This document shows, piece by piece, positions 1 to 11,288 of a DNA stretch of 64,000 nucleotides (positions are counted from its first letter, which is position 1; each line of letters opens with the position of its first letter). The notes under the pieces are model-generated. The model made no database searches and was not told the origin of the DNA. It was given only the letters and a program-made list of their open reading frames with translations. The position numbers and the translations under genes are program-made. The DNA is from Nilaparvata lugens (lineage: Eukaryota; Arthropoda; Insecta; Hemiptera; Delphacidae), in the NCBI RefSeq assembly GCF_014356525.2, contig NC_052512.1, positions 1,491,114 to 1,555,113 of the forward strand, read 5' to 3'.

Positions 1-1399
1 TCATAAGTAATCATCTGCATCTATGGCAATGAACACAATTAATCATTATTTTGCATCTATGGCAATCAACATAAGTAATCATCACAAAAAATATTATCTC
101 ATTACTGCCTCTCCAAGTCATAACCTTTTGGTCATTTCTTTAGGCAATAATGGTTTTCCATCTCAAAAACAATCATATACCAGCAAAATTCTAATCATCA
201 AACCCCACTAAAAACTCTACATATACTCCAGCATCCATTTCAAACGATAATTAATCATATCAAAGTATAAAAAAACATTTTTTTTAATTTAGAAAAATAC
301 ATCAATTTAATATTCAAATTTAGAAGAAATTCAAACTTCAACTCATTTCAATTAATAATATGACAAAACTTCTTTATTCAATGAAATCATTATTACTCAA
401 GTTAACTTTTTATTTATCTTGCACATTTCTTATATATGACAACACAATTCATTAATACTTTCAAATTTTGAAATTTTTATTATTATAACAAAAGAATTTA
501 TACATCATATTAAATTTCGACATTTTCTAAATTGAACCATTTATTTTTCAAATAATTTCTGAATTTGAAGACTGTATAATAATTACAAACCATTTCAACA
601 ATACAAAGAAAATCAAGATAGATAATGGGCAAATAAGTTCCCTAAAAAAATACAAATAAGAGAAAAGGATAATTGGGTAAATAAATTCCCTAAGTAATAC
701 AAGGAAGAGAAAGATTAATTAGAGCCTATCCTATATCAGTTGAAAACTTTCATAAGGGAGTATTTCTAATAAAATATACTACTATGGAATTTTGTAGATT
801 CCAAGTATGACTCTAATTTGTTATAACTGTGAGCTATCGCTCCCACAGAAACAACTGGTGAAGGAAAAAGATTTTTTACTATTGTGACTGGGTGGAGAGT
901 TCCTAGATGTCTGTAAGGTAATGTGATAGCAGACTCTAGTATCGGACCACAAAATCAAAAGTATGCAAAAGTTTTTACAAACATTTGATGTTGCAGTCTT
1001 ATGGTTTTTATATCACAAACAAGTAGGTCAGATAATCGAGTCCAGCCATATGTGGTTCACACCCACACCTCTAAAAAAATCACACCTACAGTCCAAAGTA
1101 TTGGACTGCAAAATAAAAAAAATGCAAAATGGGTTAAAAGCCTAGAAGAAAACTATAACCTAATTACATATGGCTTATGGCACGATATGCAATGAAAGAT
1201 GAGGAATGGGGACATAATTTGCTCTGAAAATCCTAGTTACCTAATATGATACCTGACAAAATAGACATAATTAAAATAAGTAATACATGATGAAAAAATA
1301 TACCACAAGCACACAATTATTTAAACTACAATAGATAGATTTTAGAAAGAAATTGTTCTACAATTTCTACACCTACAATTTCTTTCTGGGTGTACTCAC
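1..1399. other. AT-rich intergenic DNA, no gene seen
   Basis: Only short, low-complexity ORFs occur here. I see no protein motif, terminal inverted repeat or RNA structure. The stretch is AT-rich background leading to the small minus-strand ORF at 1400. Confidence 0.6.
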
Positions 1400-1666
1400 C
1401 TAAACCCAAGATTTTCCACTTATATTTATTACATTTGTTTTATACCATTCTTTAAAAGAGATTCCAGAAGAAAGTGAGAATTGTTGGATTAAGTTTGGAT
1501 CAATCATATACTTCCACTCTTTTTCATTATTGAGATTGATGTTTGGTATGAAAGTTGCAGCTAATGGTATGCATTGTAAAAAATGGAAAAAGTTCTTAAT
1601 CAAATTTTTGATATCACTATTATTATCATTATCATACAAATATTGACCAGATTTATCAACACTCAT
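1400..1666 (-). CDS. Hypothetical 88-residue ORF, possible exon
   Basis: I do not recognise this protein. The 88-residue ORF is non-repetitive and fairly hydrophilic, with a mixed composition (NDNNSDIKNL near the start, KEWYKTNVINISGK near the end) that looks more protein-like than the random ORFs around it. A splice-acceptor-like sequence (pyrimidine-rich then CAG, near 1704-1693 on the minus strand) lies shortly upstream. An excellent donor-like GTGAGT follows directly after the TAG stop. In-frame TAA four codons before the ATG argues against a longer coding exon. It may be a short gene with UTR introns, a decayed exon, or chance. Confidence 0.3.
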   Translation of the reverse strand: MSVDKSGQYLYDNDNNSDIKNLIKNFFHFLQCIPLAATFIPNINLNNEKEWKYMIDPNLIQQFSLSSGISFKEWYKTNVINISGKSWV

Positions 1667-1754
1667 GATGTATTTTTATAATAAATGTTTAATACAACCT
1701 GAAGGAAGGAAAGTTTTCAAGTAGTTCAAACTTAGCTGGTTAAAGACAGAGGAT

Positions 1755-1787
1755 CACCCCCCCCCTCTCTCCCCCTGTGGGGGGGGG
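1755..1787. repeat. C-run/G-run low-complexity hairpin
   Basis: A run of C residues with CT interruptions is followed by a run of G residues, making an imperfect short hairpin. Length in the assembly may be unreliable. Confidence 0.6.
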
Positions 1788-1815
1788 TTTAGTGCTGAGG
1801 TTGGTGTTCATTAAG

Positions 1816-2958
1816 AAAGGGAGCTGTGCTAAGTCTCAACATAAAAATATCATTAGAGATTCTGAGTGCTTGTTGCTCAGTTTCAGAAAAAGTTGAGTTA
1901 GATCCCTTGACAAATGGATTTACTGAGAAAAGTTATCCTTGTAAAATTCTTAGTTATTTCTAAGAATTCTTGTGGTTTCTTAGTTATTCAAGAAATCATG
2001 ATCTACTTTTTTCATGAGATCCTTATTTTCTGTTCAATTTTAACAAATGGGGTGTCAATGGATTCGTAATTAGATTTACTGGAAAAAGTTATTCTTGTAT
2101 TTTTTTTGTAAAATTAACGGTTTCTTAGTTATTCAAGAAATAAAAAAAGCTGGATCTAGTTTTTTCCAAAAAAGTGGGAATGAGGATCTTCATTTGAGGT
2201 TTATTGTGAGATTAGGGGTATGGCTAGGTTAAGTTAGTTCAGATTACATTGGATTGGGCAAGGTTAGAACCAATGAATCAGATTTGGGGCAGCCTTGAGC
2301 CAGCTTTGGGGCAGCTTTGGGGCAGTACTCTCACAGAAAGGGAGCTGTGCTAGGTCTCAACATAAAGATATCATTAGAGATTCTGAGTGCTTGTTTCTAA
2401 GTTTCAGAAAAAGTTGAGTTAGGATCCCTTGACAAATGGATTTACTGAAAAAAATTATTCTTGTAGCTTTTTGATGAAATTACCGGTTTCTTAGTTATTC
2501 AAGAAATTGGATCTACTTTTCCCCATAAGATCCTTATTTTCTGTTCAATCCTAGCAAATGGATTTACTGGGAAAAGTTATATCCTTGTAAAATTAATGGT
2601 TTCTTAGTTATTCAAGAAATCATTATCTACTTTTTCCATGAGATCCTGATTTTCTGTTCAATCTTAACAAATGGGGTGTCAATGGATTCGTAATTAGATT
2701 CACTGGAAAAAGTTATTCTTGTATTTTTTTGTAAAATCAACGGTTTCTTAGTTATTCAAGAAATAAAAAAAGCTGGATCTAGTTTTTTCCAAAAAAGTAG
2801 GAATGGGGATCTTTATTTGAGGTTTATTGTGAGATTAGGGGTATAGCTAGGTGAAGTTAGTTCAGATTACATTGGATTGGGCAAGTTTAGAACCGAGAAT
2901 CAGATTTGAGCCAGCCTTGAGCCAGCTTTTGGGGCAGCTTTGGGGCAGTACTCTCACT
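1816..2958. repeat. Tandem duplication, period about 521 bp
   Basis: Copy 1 (1816-2336) and copy 2 (2337-2958) both begin with AAAGGGAGCTGTGCTA and end with a GGGGCAG-rich stretch followed by ACTCTCAC. Shared internal blocks include 'gattctgagtgcttgtt', 'ttcttagttattcaagaaat' and 'ggtttattgtgagattaggg'. Copy 2 carries about 100 extra bases of the same internal module. The array is noncoding and directly precedes the reverse transcriptase scrap at 2965. Confidence 0.8.
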
Positions 2959-2964
2959 TTACCC

Positions 2965-3054
2965 CTACTTATGTGCTGGATACAATTGAGGATCCCAGAA
3001 GTTTGGAAAGTGGCTACAGTCAAATCTCTTTTCAAGAAGGGAGATATACGGTAG
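2965..3054 (+). pseudogene. Non-LTR reverse transcriptase scrap
   Basis: About 25 residues match the block that precedes the first catalytic motif of Jockey/CR1-type reverse transcriptases: IPEVWKVATVKSLFKKGDI corresponds to the family pattern FP..WK.A.V.P.FKKGD. The frame stops right after it and no other RT motif follows. This is a dead fragment; the exact clade is not resolvable. Confidence 0.55.
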
Positions 3055-3134
3055 TCCAGTCACTATATATACATTGGTGCTTGAAATTTATATTGTATTC
3101 TGATTTTCAATATATTATTTGGATACCGTACCCC

Positions 3135-3645
3135 ATGACAGAAGTCTAGAACCAATATCTTCATGCAAAATTTCCTTGTGCTAGATACAGAGTGGCACAA
3201 AAACCTCGTATTTTCAGTTCATTTTCCAGTTCCAGCTATTTCTGCCAAATCCAGTAATCAGACGGAAAAATTTGCTATTGCCTTTGTTTTAGATTTAGAT
3301 TCTAATTTAGATTTTAAAATTCTGAATAAAATTAGATCATTCGGAACCCTCTATCTTCAATAAGTAGTACTGAGTTATGATTTTTCAAAAATGAGTACAA
3401 TTTAAAGAAATAAATCAATTCTTATGAGTTTTAGTTTTTGATCAACAATATCTTCCGATTGCTATCATTCAGTTACATGTATAATTCCAAAGTCCCTATG
3501 GGCGTATTTTTGTGCTCTACTTTCTAAGATCAGGTAGAGTGCTCTATCTCATATAGATTTCCAGGTACACCTGACAACAATGCTACTTGTATTGTGAAAA
3601 ACACATCATTTTCAGCTTTAACCATCACCAAATACTAGAAATTGG
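3135..3645. repeat. Dispersed noncoding repeat (same family as 35.7-36.5 kb)
   Basis: The block running from 'gatacagagtggcacaaaaacc' to 'attgtgaaaaacaca' recurs as a diverged reverse complement at about 36060-36500. Shared landmarks include 'gtgctctatctcata', 'ccaggtacacctgacaacaa' and the tetrad 'gaaccctctatct'. It has no coding content. At 36 kb the same unit forms an inverted repeat, which suggests a MITE-like or hairpin element. Confidence 0.6.
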
Positions 3646-3659
3646 CCATTTTTTGTGGA

Positions 3660-4800
3660 TTGGAATTGAAATTGGAATAATTGAAATTATATTTATTCTT
3701 CTTCTTAAGAAATACTAACAATACAGAATATACATATACAAAACTTGAAGAAGGTTCCTCACATGGGCAAAGCCTGTGTGCGAGGAACGAGTTTTCTACA
3801 TTTACATATACTTAAATATACAATGATAGATATGACAATCATACAATACAATTGAACAACAAAACAATTTCAACCAATTATAAGCATTAAACAATAACAT
3901 ATTATCAAAACAAAAGGAACAGAGCAATAATAATTATTAATTACAAGATACTGTATATTACTTACAGATGTAAAATGATAATAAATGGTAATAGGATACT
4001 ACAAGAAATCAATCCCGAAAGAGACATCCCAGACACACTCAAAATCCCTCAACACATCGTACACATTAAACTTCCCTATTTCTACGTTTAATTTTCATTT
4101 TTATTCATATTCTATATCAATTTTTGATATTATTGTACACTTGCGTTCTTATCACACCACTCTAGGAGTGATGATACCTGTGTTCAGAGCAGTTCTTGTT
4201 TGGTAATTGTGGCGGATATTAGTGAATAAAGAAGACTTGCGTTAAAAATATACAAAATCAGGGTTTTGACATAGAGTTGAGTAATGTTAAGAACTTCGAA
4301 TTGGTTAAATAGTGCGTCTGTGGGATATTGTTGAGGCTGACGAATTGCAGTTTTCATGATAATTCTTTGCATGACTGATAAAGGGGAAAGTATAGTCTTA
4401 TATGCACCACCCCAAGCAATAATTCCGTACAGCAACGTTGATTGGATATATGCGTAATAGACCATTCTAATCAGCTCCAGCGTGAGAATCCGACTTAAGG
4501 AAGAGAAAATGTATATGAATTTTCTGAGTTTGTTCCTGATATATTGCACGTGTATAGACCACCTTAAACGGTTATCAAATAATATAACACCTAAATATTT
4601 GTAAAGTGTTACTCTTCCGATACACTCACATGAGTTGCACACATGGGGAATGCAGCAGCTATGAAGTTTTAATTGCTGGTTGTCAGGGTCGCCTGAGGCG
4701 CTAATTGATATAGGTAGATATGTTGTTTTATTTGGGTTCATTGAGAGCTTATTATGGTCAAACCAACGCTTTGCAATGGCCAGCCCACTTTCTTATGTAA
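3660..4800 (-). mobile_element. 5'-truncated Jockey-like LINE
   Basis: A minus-strand LINE fragment. The 5' part carries the C-terminal portion of a reverse transcriptase (4800-4184), followed by about 500 bases of 3' UTR. The 3' terminus at about 3660-3700 reads on the minus strand as AATAAATATAATTTCAATT with further TTCAAT repeats, a simple-repeat tail also seen on the LINE ending at 52519. Endonuclease and the catalytic RT core are missing, as expected from 5' truncation during target-primed reverse transcription. Confidence 0.7.
4184..4800 (-). pseudogene. Reverse transcriptase C-terminal domain
   Basis: The reading frame starts within the truncated element with residues equivalent to '...AIAKRWFDHNKLSMNPNKT', the block that follows the FADD catalytic motif in Jockey-like RTs. 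It then shows YKYLGVILFDNRLRWSIHV (the 'fLGv.ld..L.W..Hi' block) and YYAYIQSTLLYGIIAWGGA (the 'y.a.i.s.l.YGi..WG' block). About 185 residues are open from the first Met at 4741. The catalytic core is absent, so it cannot be active alone. Confidence 0.8.
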
Positions 4801-5559
4801 ACGCGATCGAGGCAACCTGCTATACACTATCCTTGGTTTACACTCACCATTCTATATAAAGACCGAGTGGCACATATATGTGTCACGAGTGAAAAAACCC
4901 TGAAATTTGAAAAACTTGAGGAATTTAATGTTACTTATTTTTATTGTATGTTAATTTTTATATGTTAGCAAGGTTAGCGTTTTACGCCATATTTACACTG
5001 CACTGTAGTAGATAGCCGTATTTGTTTTTCAAACCATACCTGTAGGTATGTAAATGAAAACAGAAATTCAAGTACCCATTTTAAAATTGGCATATTTCTT
5101 TTTAGAAATAAAAATATAAGAATAATATTATTTTTATTTTTCTTAGATTTCTATTTTTAAGTATTATTCAAAAGTAGCCCTAAAGAAAAACGACTATAGG
5201 TATGTTTTTTCCCAGTAATGCATTCATACTAACTCGCTCAAAGTTGCAACCATATTAGTACAGTCAATATAGACATGAAAAAGAGGGCCTGCTAGCAATT
5301 TATATTTTATTTCTGATTTTTATACCTATATTTTTTTTAAACATCAATGAAAATTAAACTTGAACTTTCAGCAGTAAAATTATAAAAACATCTTGGGACA
5401 TGTTATTCATTATCAAAATTTGGGAATAAAATAGTTTTGGGCAAAGCCTGCTATTCTTTCCAAATTATATTTATATGATTTGTGATTGTATCCACAAAAG
5501 GATAAATAAATTCAGAACCAACCAATATTTTCATGATAAATAATTGTCTTGTTCTATAT
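4801..5559. other. AT-rich DNA, no feature seen
   Basis: No ORF, inverted repeat or motif that I could support. Short direct similarities to other AT-rich stretches are not informative. Confidence 0.5.
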
Positions 5560-5820
5560 AGATACAGAGTGGCCCAAAAACAACTAAATGGATAATTTCA
5601 GAAATTTTTTTTTAACAGTTCAACAATACTATGAAGAATCTATCCTCTAAATCTCAAGGATTTTATTCTTTACCGAATTTTAAATGTTCTGTCCCAAAAA
5701 TTTAAACTTTAGGCTCTCATATCTCAAAAAGTAATGATCGGAAAAAATGTTTTCCTGAGAATACCTTTTCATTTTGATAGCTTTGTAATGGGTAGAATTA
5801 TTGAGAGGGGGTGAATTAAT
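5560..5820. repeat. Dispersed noncoding repeat (matches 35340-35520)
   Basis: The blocks 'gttctgtcccaaaa', 'aactttaggc.ctcat.tctc' and 'aaaaagtaatgat.ggaaaaa' are shared in the same order with 35400-35520. No coding sequence. A neighbouring 'gatacagagtggcccaaaaac' links it to the 3135-3645 repeat. Confidence 0.6.
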
Positions 5821-6229
5821 TTAATTTTTCATTTCTCATGATACGCCAATCTAAAATCATTGAACTTTGGACTCAATGGCGTGATCGGACTGAATTTTCT
5901 AATGTTTCATTTTTTTCTAGACGTAAGGGTATTTCAATTTTCTTTAGTGTGAGAAATAGATTATTGCGTTTTAGAATATAAGAATTGTGCACAGTACAGC
6001 GTATTCTTCTGCCTCGTGGAGAAAAAACTGCAATCTGGTGACAGTTTTCAACAAGGAACTATCTCTTTCTCCATCCAATTTTGAGCTCTCACTCTTTCTC
6101 TCCCGTGAGAAAAAGATGAGTTTCCCATGTGTTTTAGACTAGGGTAATGTCCATGGACAGCCCTCGAGTCAGTCAGCGATGGACTCCTGAGCGAACGGTT
6201 ACTCTCGAACGCGAGACGCACTGCAGTGA

Positions 6230-6780
6230 AATAAGTTTTATTTGTTATATTTTGTTAAATTTATTTTGTGATTCGAACGATAAAAATTAAGTCCAATTGA
6301 TTTGTTATATTTGTTGTAATTATTCGCGTGTTACGAGCGATTAAATTTGTCTTTCGTGTTTAGTTGTTATCGAATTAATTCGTTGTACTCGTTGTGTTAT
6401 GTTGAACAATTCGTGAGATATGAACGATAGAATCTTTCTTTGTGTTTCGTTATAATATTGTTGAAATTATTCTAGTGTTACGGACGATAAGGATTGTTTC
6501 CAGTTTCTCGTTGTAATTTGGTGAACTTATTCTTAAAGTGTGAACGATAAAATTTGTCTCCTGTTTTTGTGTTATATTATTATGTTGAAATTATTCGAGT
6601 GATACGGACAATAAGGATTGGTTCCAGTTTTTCGTTATAGGCTAATTTGTTGAACTTATTCCTGAAGTATGAACAATAAAGTTCGCCTGTAGTTTTCTGA
6701 TATATTCTGTGGAACTTATTCGTGTGATTATTTCCGTGAGAACAATAAATTAATTCGTGGGAACAACATATTCATGTGAC
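6230..6780 (+). repeat. Degenerate tandem repeat, unit about 60-70 bp
   Basis: About eight diverged units share the core 'ttattcgtgtgatacGAACGATAAaattt', each followed by a pyrimidine-rich 'gtctcctgtttttcgttata' block. The block 'TGTCCATGGACAGCCC' lies at about 6150 and a gypsy-like leader and gag lie beyond the hAT insertion. The array is therefore probably part of an LTR or leader of the element whose gag begins at 10251. Confidence 0.6.
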
Positions 6781-7085
6781 TCTAACCCGAATCCAGAAGC
6801 CAAGATGCGGTTTTGGACCCTAATGAAAGTGACCCTTATTATCATGGGTGAGTGGATTTATTCTGGCCACTCTAATTGATTTAATATTTGACCGAACCTT
6901 CCCTTTGAAATTGTCAAAAATTACTTCTATCTTAGTCTATTTGGCGGCTGGAGTAAGAGATAGGTTGTACTGTGCTATTATCATTATTTAGTATTATTTA
7001 AGTAATTGATCAAGTTGATAATTACTCTGAATGTCATTTAATTGAAATGTTAGTGTTTTATTAGAATTTGAATTGGACGAGAGTG

Positions 7086-9774
7086 CAGTGGCGGCTCGTG
7101 GCTATTATAGATGGTGAAGGAATATGATAGCAAACAATAGCAAAACCCCTACCCCAAACTCAACGCACCCCCCCCCCAAAAATACTGTTCTAATGTACCA
7201 ACTGTAACTTCATAACATATTTAATTGAGACGTTCTCCAACAAGCAGATTCAGAAAATTTGTTTTTATCCAATTTTAAAATAAATCAGTTGCTATGAAAA
7301 TTTCTTCTCTTTCATCCAATATACAATAATATTGGAAATGATGAGAAACAATCACTTGAAAAATAGAATAATTGATTCAAGGCAAAAACATTTTGTTGAC
7401 AAACCAATTTCCAGTCCTCATCTCTTGAAAATCAAATCAATCCTTTGATCTTTCAAGGCAGAAAAACGGTCAATCAGATCATCTTCCAATGGTGTAGTCT
7501 CACTTAGCTTTTTGAGAAGCTCCTTCTCAATAGAAATCAGAGCTAATGACGAAAGTCTCTGCTGTGAAATGGTGTTTCTTAAATACGTTTTTAGTCTTTT
7601 GAGACACGAGAAACTACGTTCCACAGAGGCACTTGTTGATGGTAACGTTAACACCAAACAGAATAGTTTGTAGACTTCTTGAAACACGTCTTCATGCACA
7701 TTGTTTTCCCTCATACGGTGAATTATTGTCTGAGATGATTGAGTGTACAAGGTTCATCCCTATAAAAAAGTTCCAGTTCATTCTTCAGACGTTCCTTCCT
7801 GAATATCAATGGGTAACTTTCAACCAGATTTTTCAACTCTTCTGCAGGGAATTTGTTCTTGTGAAGATGAAATTTATTACTGTCCGTTAATGATACAAAA
7901 ATTATTTTTGACAAATCTTGGAAGCGTGTATTAAACTCCATGATCACATTGTCCAGAATTTCATAATAAAGAATTTTGTAGTTATGGAAAATGTCTTTTT
8001 CTGATGGAGGTTTGAACTTTCTACTCCCATGTTCATTGTCGAGAGGTGTTTTTTCTACAGCTTTACTGAACAACTGATTGTAAATATCATCATTTCTTTT
8101 ATTATTTATCAAGTGCACAGTATCGCGAATTTTCACTGAACAATAATTTATATCCAATGATTTTTTCTGTAGAACGTCAAACAGAATGTCTGTTGTTGAG
8201 AATATGTCATCAAAAATAACCATGAGGAAGGTAAATTCAAAGTCATTCAAATTGTTCAAAAAACCAACAGCTTGACACATGGAGGACGAATCAGAATTTG
8301 AATTATCTCTTATAGCTATAAAAACATCCTTCAGTTGATCCCAGTTTTCAACTATTGCAGATACAACTCTGGAGTTGAAGACCACCTAGTATCTCCAGCT
8401 GATGGAATATGCTTACCAATCAATTTCAAATAATAAGAACGCTTTGATAACTGGTGAAAAAAAGTCGAAAATCCACTCAGTGTTGCAAAAAAAATACGGC
8501 ATTTTGTGATTCTTCAAGTCAAACTCTGTTGCAATACTAAATTTAAACGATGAGCCATACAATGCACAAAAAGAGCTTGTGGAGCAACTTCTTTGATTTT
8601 TTTTTTGAAGTCCATTCAAATGGCCAGACATGACACTTGCTCCGTCATAGCACTGTCCTATCAATTTTTTCTCAAAATTTAATGGTTGCAACACTTCTTT
8701 TGAAACTTCAAACAATCCATGAGCAGTTCGATCAGGGGAAACATGTGGAATCCCAAGAACCTCTCGACTAGTCTTCCATCAATTGCCACGTATCTTAAAA
8801 TTATTGAACATTGACAAAATTGACTTATGTCTGTTGAATCATCAACTTCCAAAGAGAAGAAAGAAGTACCTTCAATCTCTTTACAAATATTTTGGTTTAT
8901 ATGGTCAGCTATACACTCTATAACCTCATTTTGTATTGTCTTTGAATCACCAATAAATACAGCTTTCACTTTTTCAAATTGTCTTTTCACTTCATCGGGA
9001 CTATTTTCTAAAAATAGACTGAAAAGTTCTTTGAAATTACCATGATTTAGAGAAGTATTGCTTTCGTCGTGGCCGCGGAAAGGTAATTCCTGTTTTCCTA
9101 GGAATAGCATGGTTCGAACGACAATTTTTAATAACAGCCTGTTTAACCTGACATATTCATTGTAATTGGCCACAAATAATCTCGATGATTCTTGAAGAGC
9201 ATCACCTATTCTATTAAGGTTTGTTTTCAATTGTTCATACTGTAGCATTGATTTCAAATGTTCAGCAGAATCGGAATGTTTATGTAGAGATCTGGATACA
9301 TTTGTAAAATCTTGGAAACCTGTATAAGTCCATGATGTTTTCTCCGTGCTTACAAGCAAGCAGGGCCAACAAAACAATGAATTCAGATGAAAACTGCCAC
9401 ATAACCATTTATATTCACTGTACCATGACTTTTTGAAATGAACAGTAAAGCACTTGCCTGAGGGTCGATTTATTTTTTTGTCTACATTTAAAGTTGGTGT
9501 AGGACGAAAATCATCACAGCTCAACAAATCTTTTTTGTCTTCTTCTTTCCAACGATTGAATGGAGTTTCTAATAGACTACACACTAAATCATCACGCACT
9601 TCCATTTTAAAATGCACCAAATCAACTTCTAATCTGAACTAAAGGCTAAAGACATCATAACTTTATGGAACTGCATAAATCTGGCTACAAACACTGAACA
9701 GAAAACAGTTCATAGTTCATAACACTAGAACATAACCTAAAAAGCGTTTCCGCGCTGCTTCAGCTTGAGTCGAG
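7086..9774 (-). mobile_element. hAT transposon copy 1 (ZMYM/Tip100-like), decayed
   Basis: On the plus strand the element starts at the hAT-like terminus CAGTGGCGGCTCGTGG (7086) and ends at 9774. The plus-strand copy at 15114-17753 starts at exactly the same base in element coordinates (CTCGACTCAAGCTGAAGC). The transposase lies on the minus strand. The far end shows no matching CAGTGGCGG inverted repeat, so both copies may derive from one truncated version. It interrupts an LTR-element leader: tandem-repeat leader lies on one side and primer-site-like sequence and gag on the other. Confidence 0.8.
7418..9605 (-). pseudogene. hAT transposase, frameshifted (copy 1)
   Basis: The likely start is the ATG at 9605 (MEVR...), shared with copy 2. 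In order it has an N-terminal TTF-type zinc-finger region (WLCGSFHLNSLFCWPCLLVS), a DUF4371-like region, catalytic-core segments (SLEVDDSTDISQ, CYDGASVMSGHLNG) and a C-terminal hAT dimerisation domain (PSTSASVERSFSCLKRLKTY). Comparison with copy 2 gives two clear breaks: one A lost near 8743 and one extra base in a poly-T run near 8600. More breaks occur near 8400-8470 and 7740. It would encode a DNA transposase; as it stands it is inactive. Confidence 0.85.
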
Positions 9775-10250
9775 ATTTCAACCCACTTAAGCTTAGAGGG
9801 CCTCTCCAGTGTCGTATAGGCAGGACTGGGCCGACCTCCTAACTAGGTTTAAGTTTATGTCCGAACTGGTTGGGCCCGCTACCGATCTACCGCCAGTTCA
9901 GTTACATTATTTGGTGGCCCCAGCGGTGGGATTAGGCTGAAAAAATGCCTAATGGTCGTAGATTATTATCATACAATGTCGCCGAATTCATTGAAGAGCT
10001 TGTATCAATCATAATTGACCTTATGCCAAGTTTCAACCATTATGCACACAATGTGTTCTCAATGCTTATTGAAATGATCGATGCACTGTTAGGAATTTTT
10101 GACTATTTGATTGATTGATTTAAGAGAATTAATTTGAGTTAATTAACTCTGATTTTAGTTGAACTCTGATTCAATTCAAGTGACCCTTCAAATTCACCCT
10201 TCAATTCGGAGTAGATAGATAAAGAGAATAGTTGCCACCTATCCACAATC
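9775..10250 (+). mobile_element. LTR-retrotransposon leader with primer-site-like sequence
   Basis: GC-richer than its surroundings. It contains TTTGGTGGCCCCAGCGGTGGGA at about 9911-9932, a layout typical of the LTR/primer-binding junction of gypsy-type insect elements, with gag starting about 320 bases further on. The upstream half of the leader or LTR is probably the tandem-repeat DNA at 6140-7085, separated by the hAT insertion. Confidence 0.5.
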
Positions 10251-10572
10251 ATGTCAGATTCGGAAGATCAGAACGAGACGACCATGGAGAGGGAGGAGAT
10301 AGCAAGATTAAGACAACAGAACAGGGAATTGACAGAACAAATCAACTGGGACGCTGCCCGAAATCAGGTTTCCGGAAGTAACAGTAACACTAGGCAGGTG
10401 GTGAAGCAAAAAGATTTAGGATTACAATTACTCATTAAAAATTTCTCAGGTGAATCAAGCACCCAAAATGTACGAGAGTTTCTACAAAACATCGACCTTG
10501 TAGCTCAAACGGGAAATTGGGACGATCAAGACAAAAAATTGATTTGTTGTTTGAAATCGACGGGAGCGGCTG
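10251..10572 (+). pseudogene. Gypsy-like gag N-terminal fragment
   Basis: The ORF starts MSDSEDQNETT, then a glutamate/arginine/glutamine-rich coiled-coil stretch (EEIARLRQQNRELTEQI), then LLIKNFSGESSTQNVREFLQ and NWDDQDKKLICCLKSTGAAA. The last blocks match the start of the gag capsid domain in Ty3/gypsy elements (F.G....v..FL..ld......W.d..k...l...L.G.A). The frame is cut right after GAAA by the GC-rich insertion at 10573, and no capsid remainder or pol follows. Confidence 0.7.
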
Positions 10573-10726
10573 CATTCTGCACCCCCGACTGGATCGTCCT
10601 AACATATGATAGAAATGCTCAATCGCTCGCCTGCTGATCTCATTCTTCGACGATCCAGTCGGGGGTCCAGGGGGCGGAGCCCCCCTGCTAGATGGATATG
10701 GCGAGCGAAGCGAACCTGACGGCTAG
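10573..10726 (+). mobile_element. Candidate Helentron-type mini-element (HINE)
   Basis: A 150-bp GC-rich insert cuts the gag frame. It has a perfect 17-bp inverted repeat, CCCCCGACTGGATCGTC (10582-10598) against its complement (10649-10665), then a strong GC hairpin around GGGGGCGGAGCCCCC (10670-10687), and terminates in CTAGT (10723-10727). Subterminal inverted repeats plus a 3' hairpin near CTAG match the architecture described for Helentron-associated (HINE) rolling-circle elements. It carries no protein. A simple GC-rich hairpin remains the alternative. Confidence 0.45.
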
Positions 10727-10834
10727 TATATAGAAAGATTCATAATACAGTCAGCATCTATAAGTACTCCAAATAAATAAAAAAATGAATGTTTTAAGTA
10801 AGTTCTATTAAAATTTTAATCTATTTTTTTTTAG

Positions 10835-10936
10835 CTATCGAAAGCTGTCTGGAACAAGTTTCTAACAAATCAACAAACAAAAGAGACCTATGAGAAAAAA
10901 TTGACTCTGTGGAAGAGCTTGTATGTATATCTAAAG
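10835..10936 (+). CDS. Candidate 34-codon internal exon, gene unknown
   Basis: This exon is too short for ORF finders. It is preceded by a strong acceptor (poly-T then TTAG, ending 10834) and followed by a good donor (AAG|GTGAGA at 10937). The 102 bases are open in one frame as 34 codons with phase 0 at both ends; the peptide includes SKAVWNKFLTNQQTKETYEK and ends LWKSLYVYLK, a typical amphipathic helix. It is not part of a recognised transposon: gag and the HINE lie upstream, a hAT terminus downstream. I do not recognise the family. The plus-strand exon at 19763 also starts at phase 0 and could belong to the same gene, but nothing else links them. Confidence 0.5.
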
Positions 10937-11288
10937 GTGAGATATCAAAAGTAATATTCAACAATATAATTCTATCCCATACTATTAAACGAACAATTCC
11001 TTTTTGTATACAATACCTAGGGTTGCCACCTTTTTTATGAAAAATAAAGTACATTGGTAATCACAGGCCTAAAAAATAAAGTACATGTTATTTTTACCTG
11101 TATATTCAAAAAGGCCGCGTAATTCAATGTGGCATTCTTATATACTCACAAGAATACACATTATTGACTTGAATATCACTTAGGCCTGGTTGCACAACGC
11201 CAGTTAAATTTAATCGTGATTATTCCACGAGACCAAACAGAGAAGGCATTTTTGAAAAGACAGCTTCTCTGATTGGTTCTCATGAATT

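Noticed and set aside
6806..6850. Short signal-peptide-like exon MRFWTLMKVTLIIM followed by a GTGAGT donor
   Set aside because: It lies inside what appears to be LTR/leader sequence, is only 15 codons long, and has no downstream partner.
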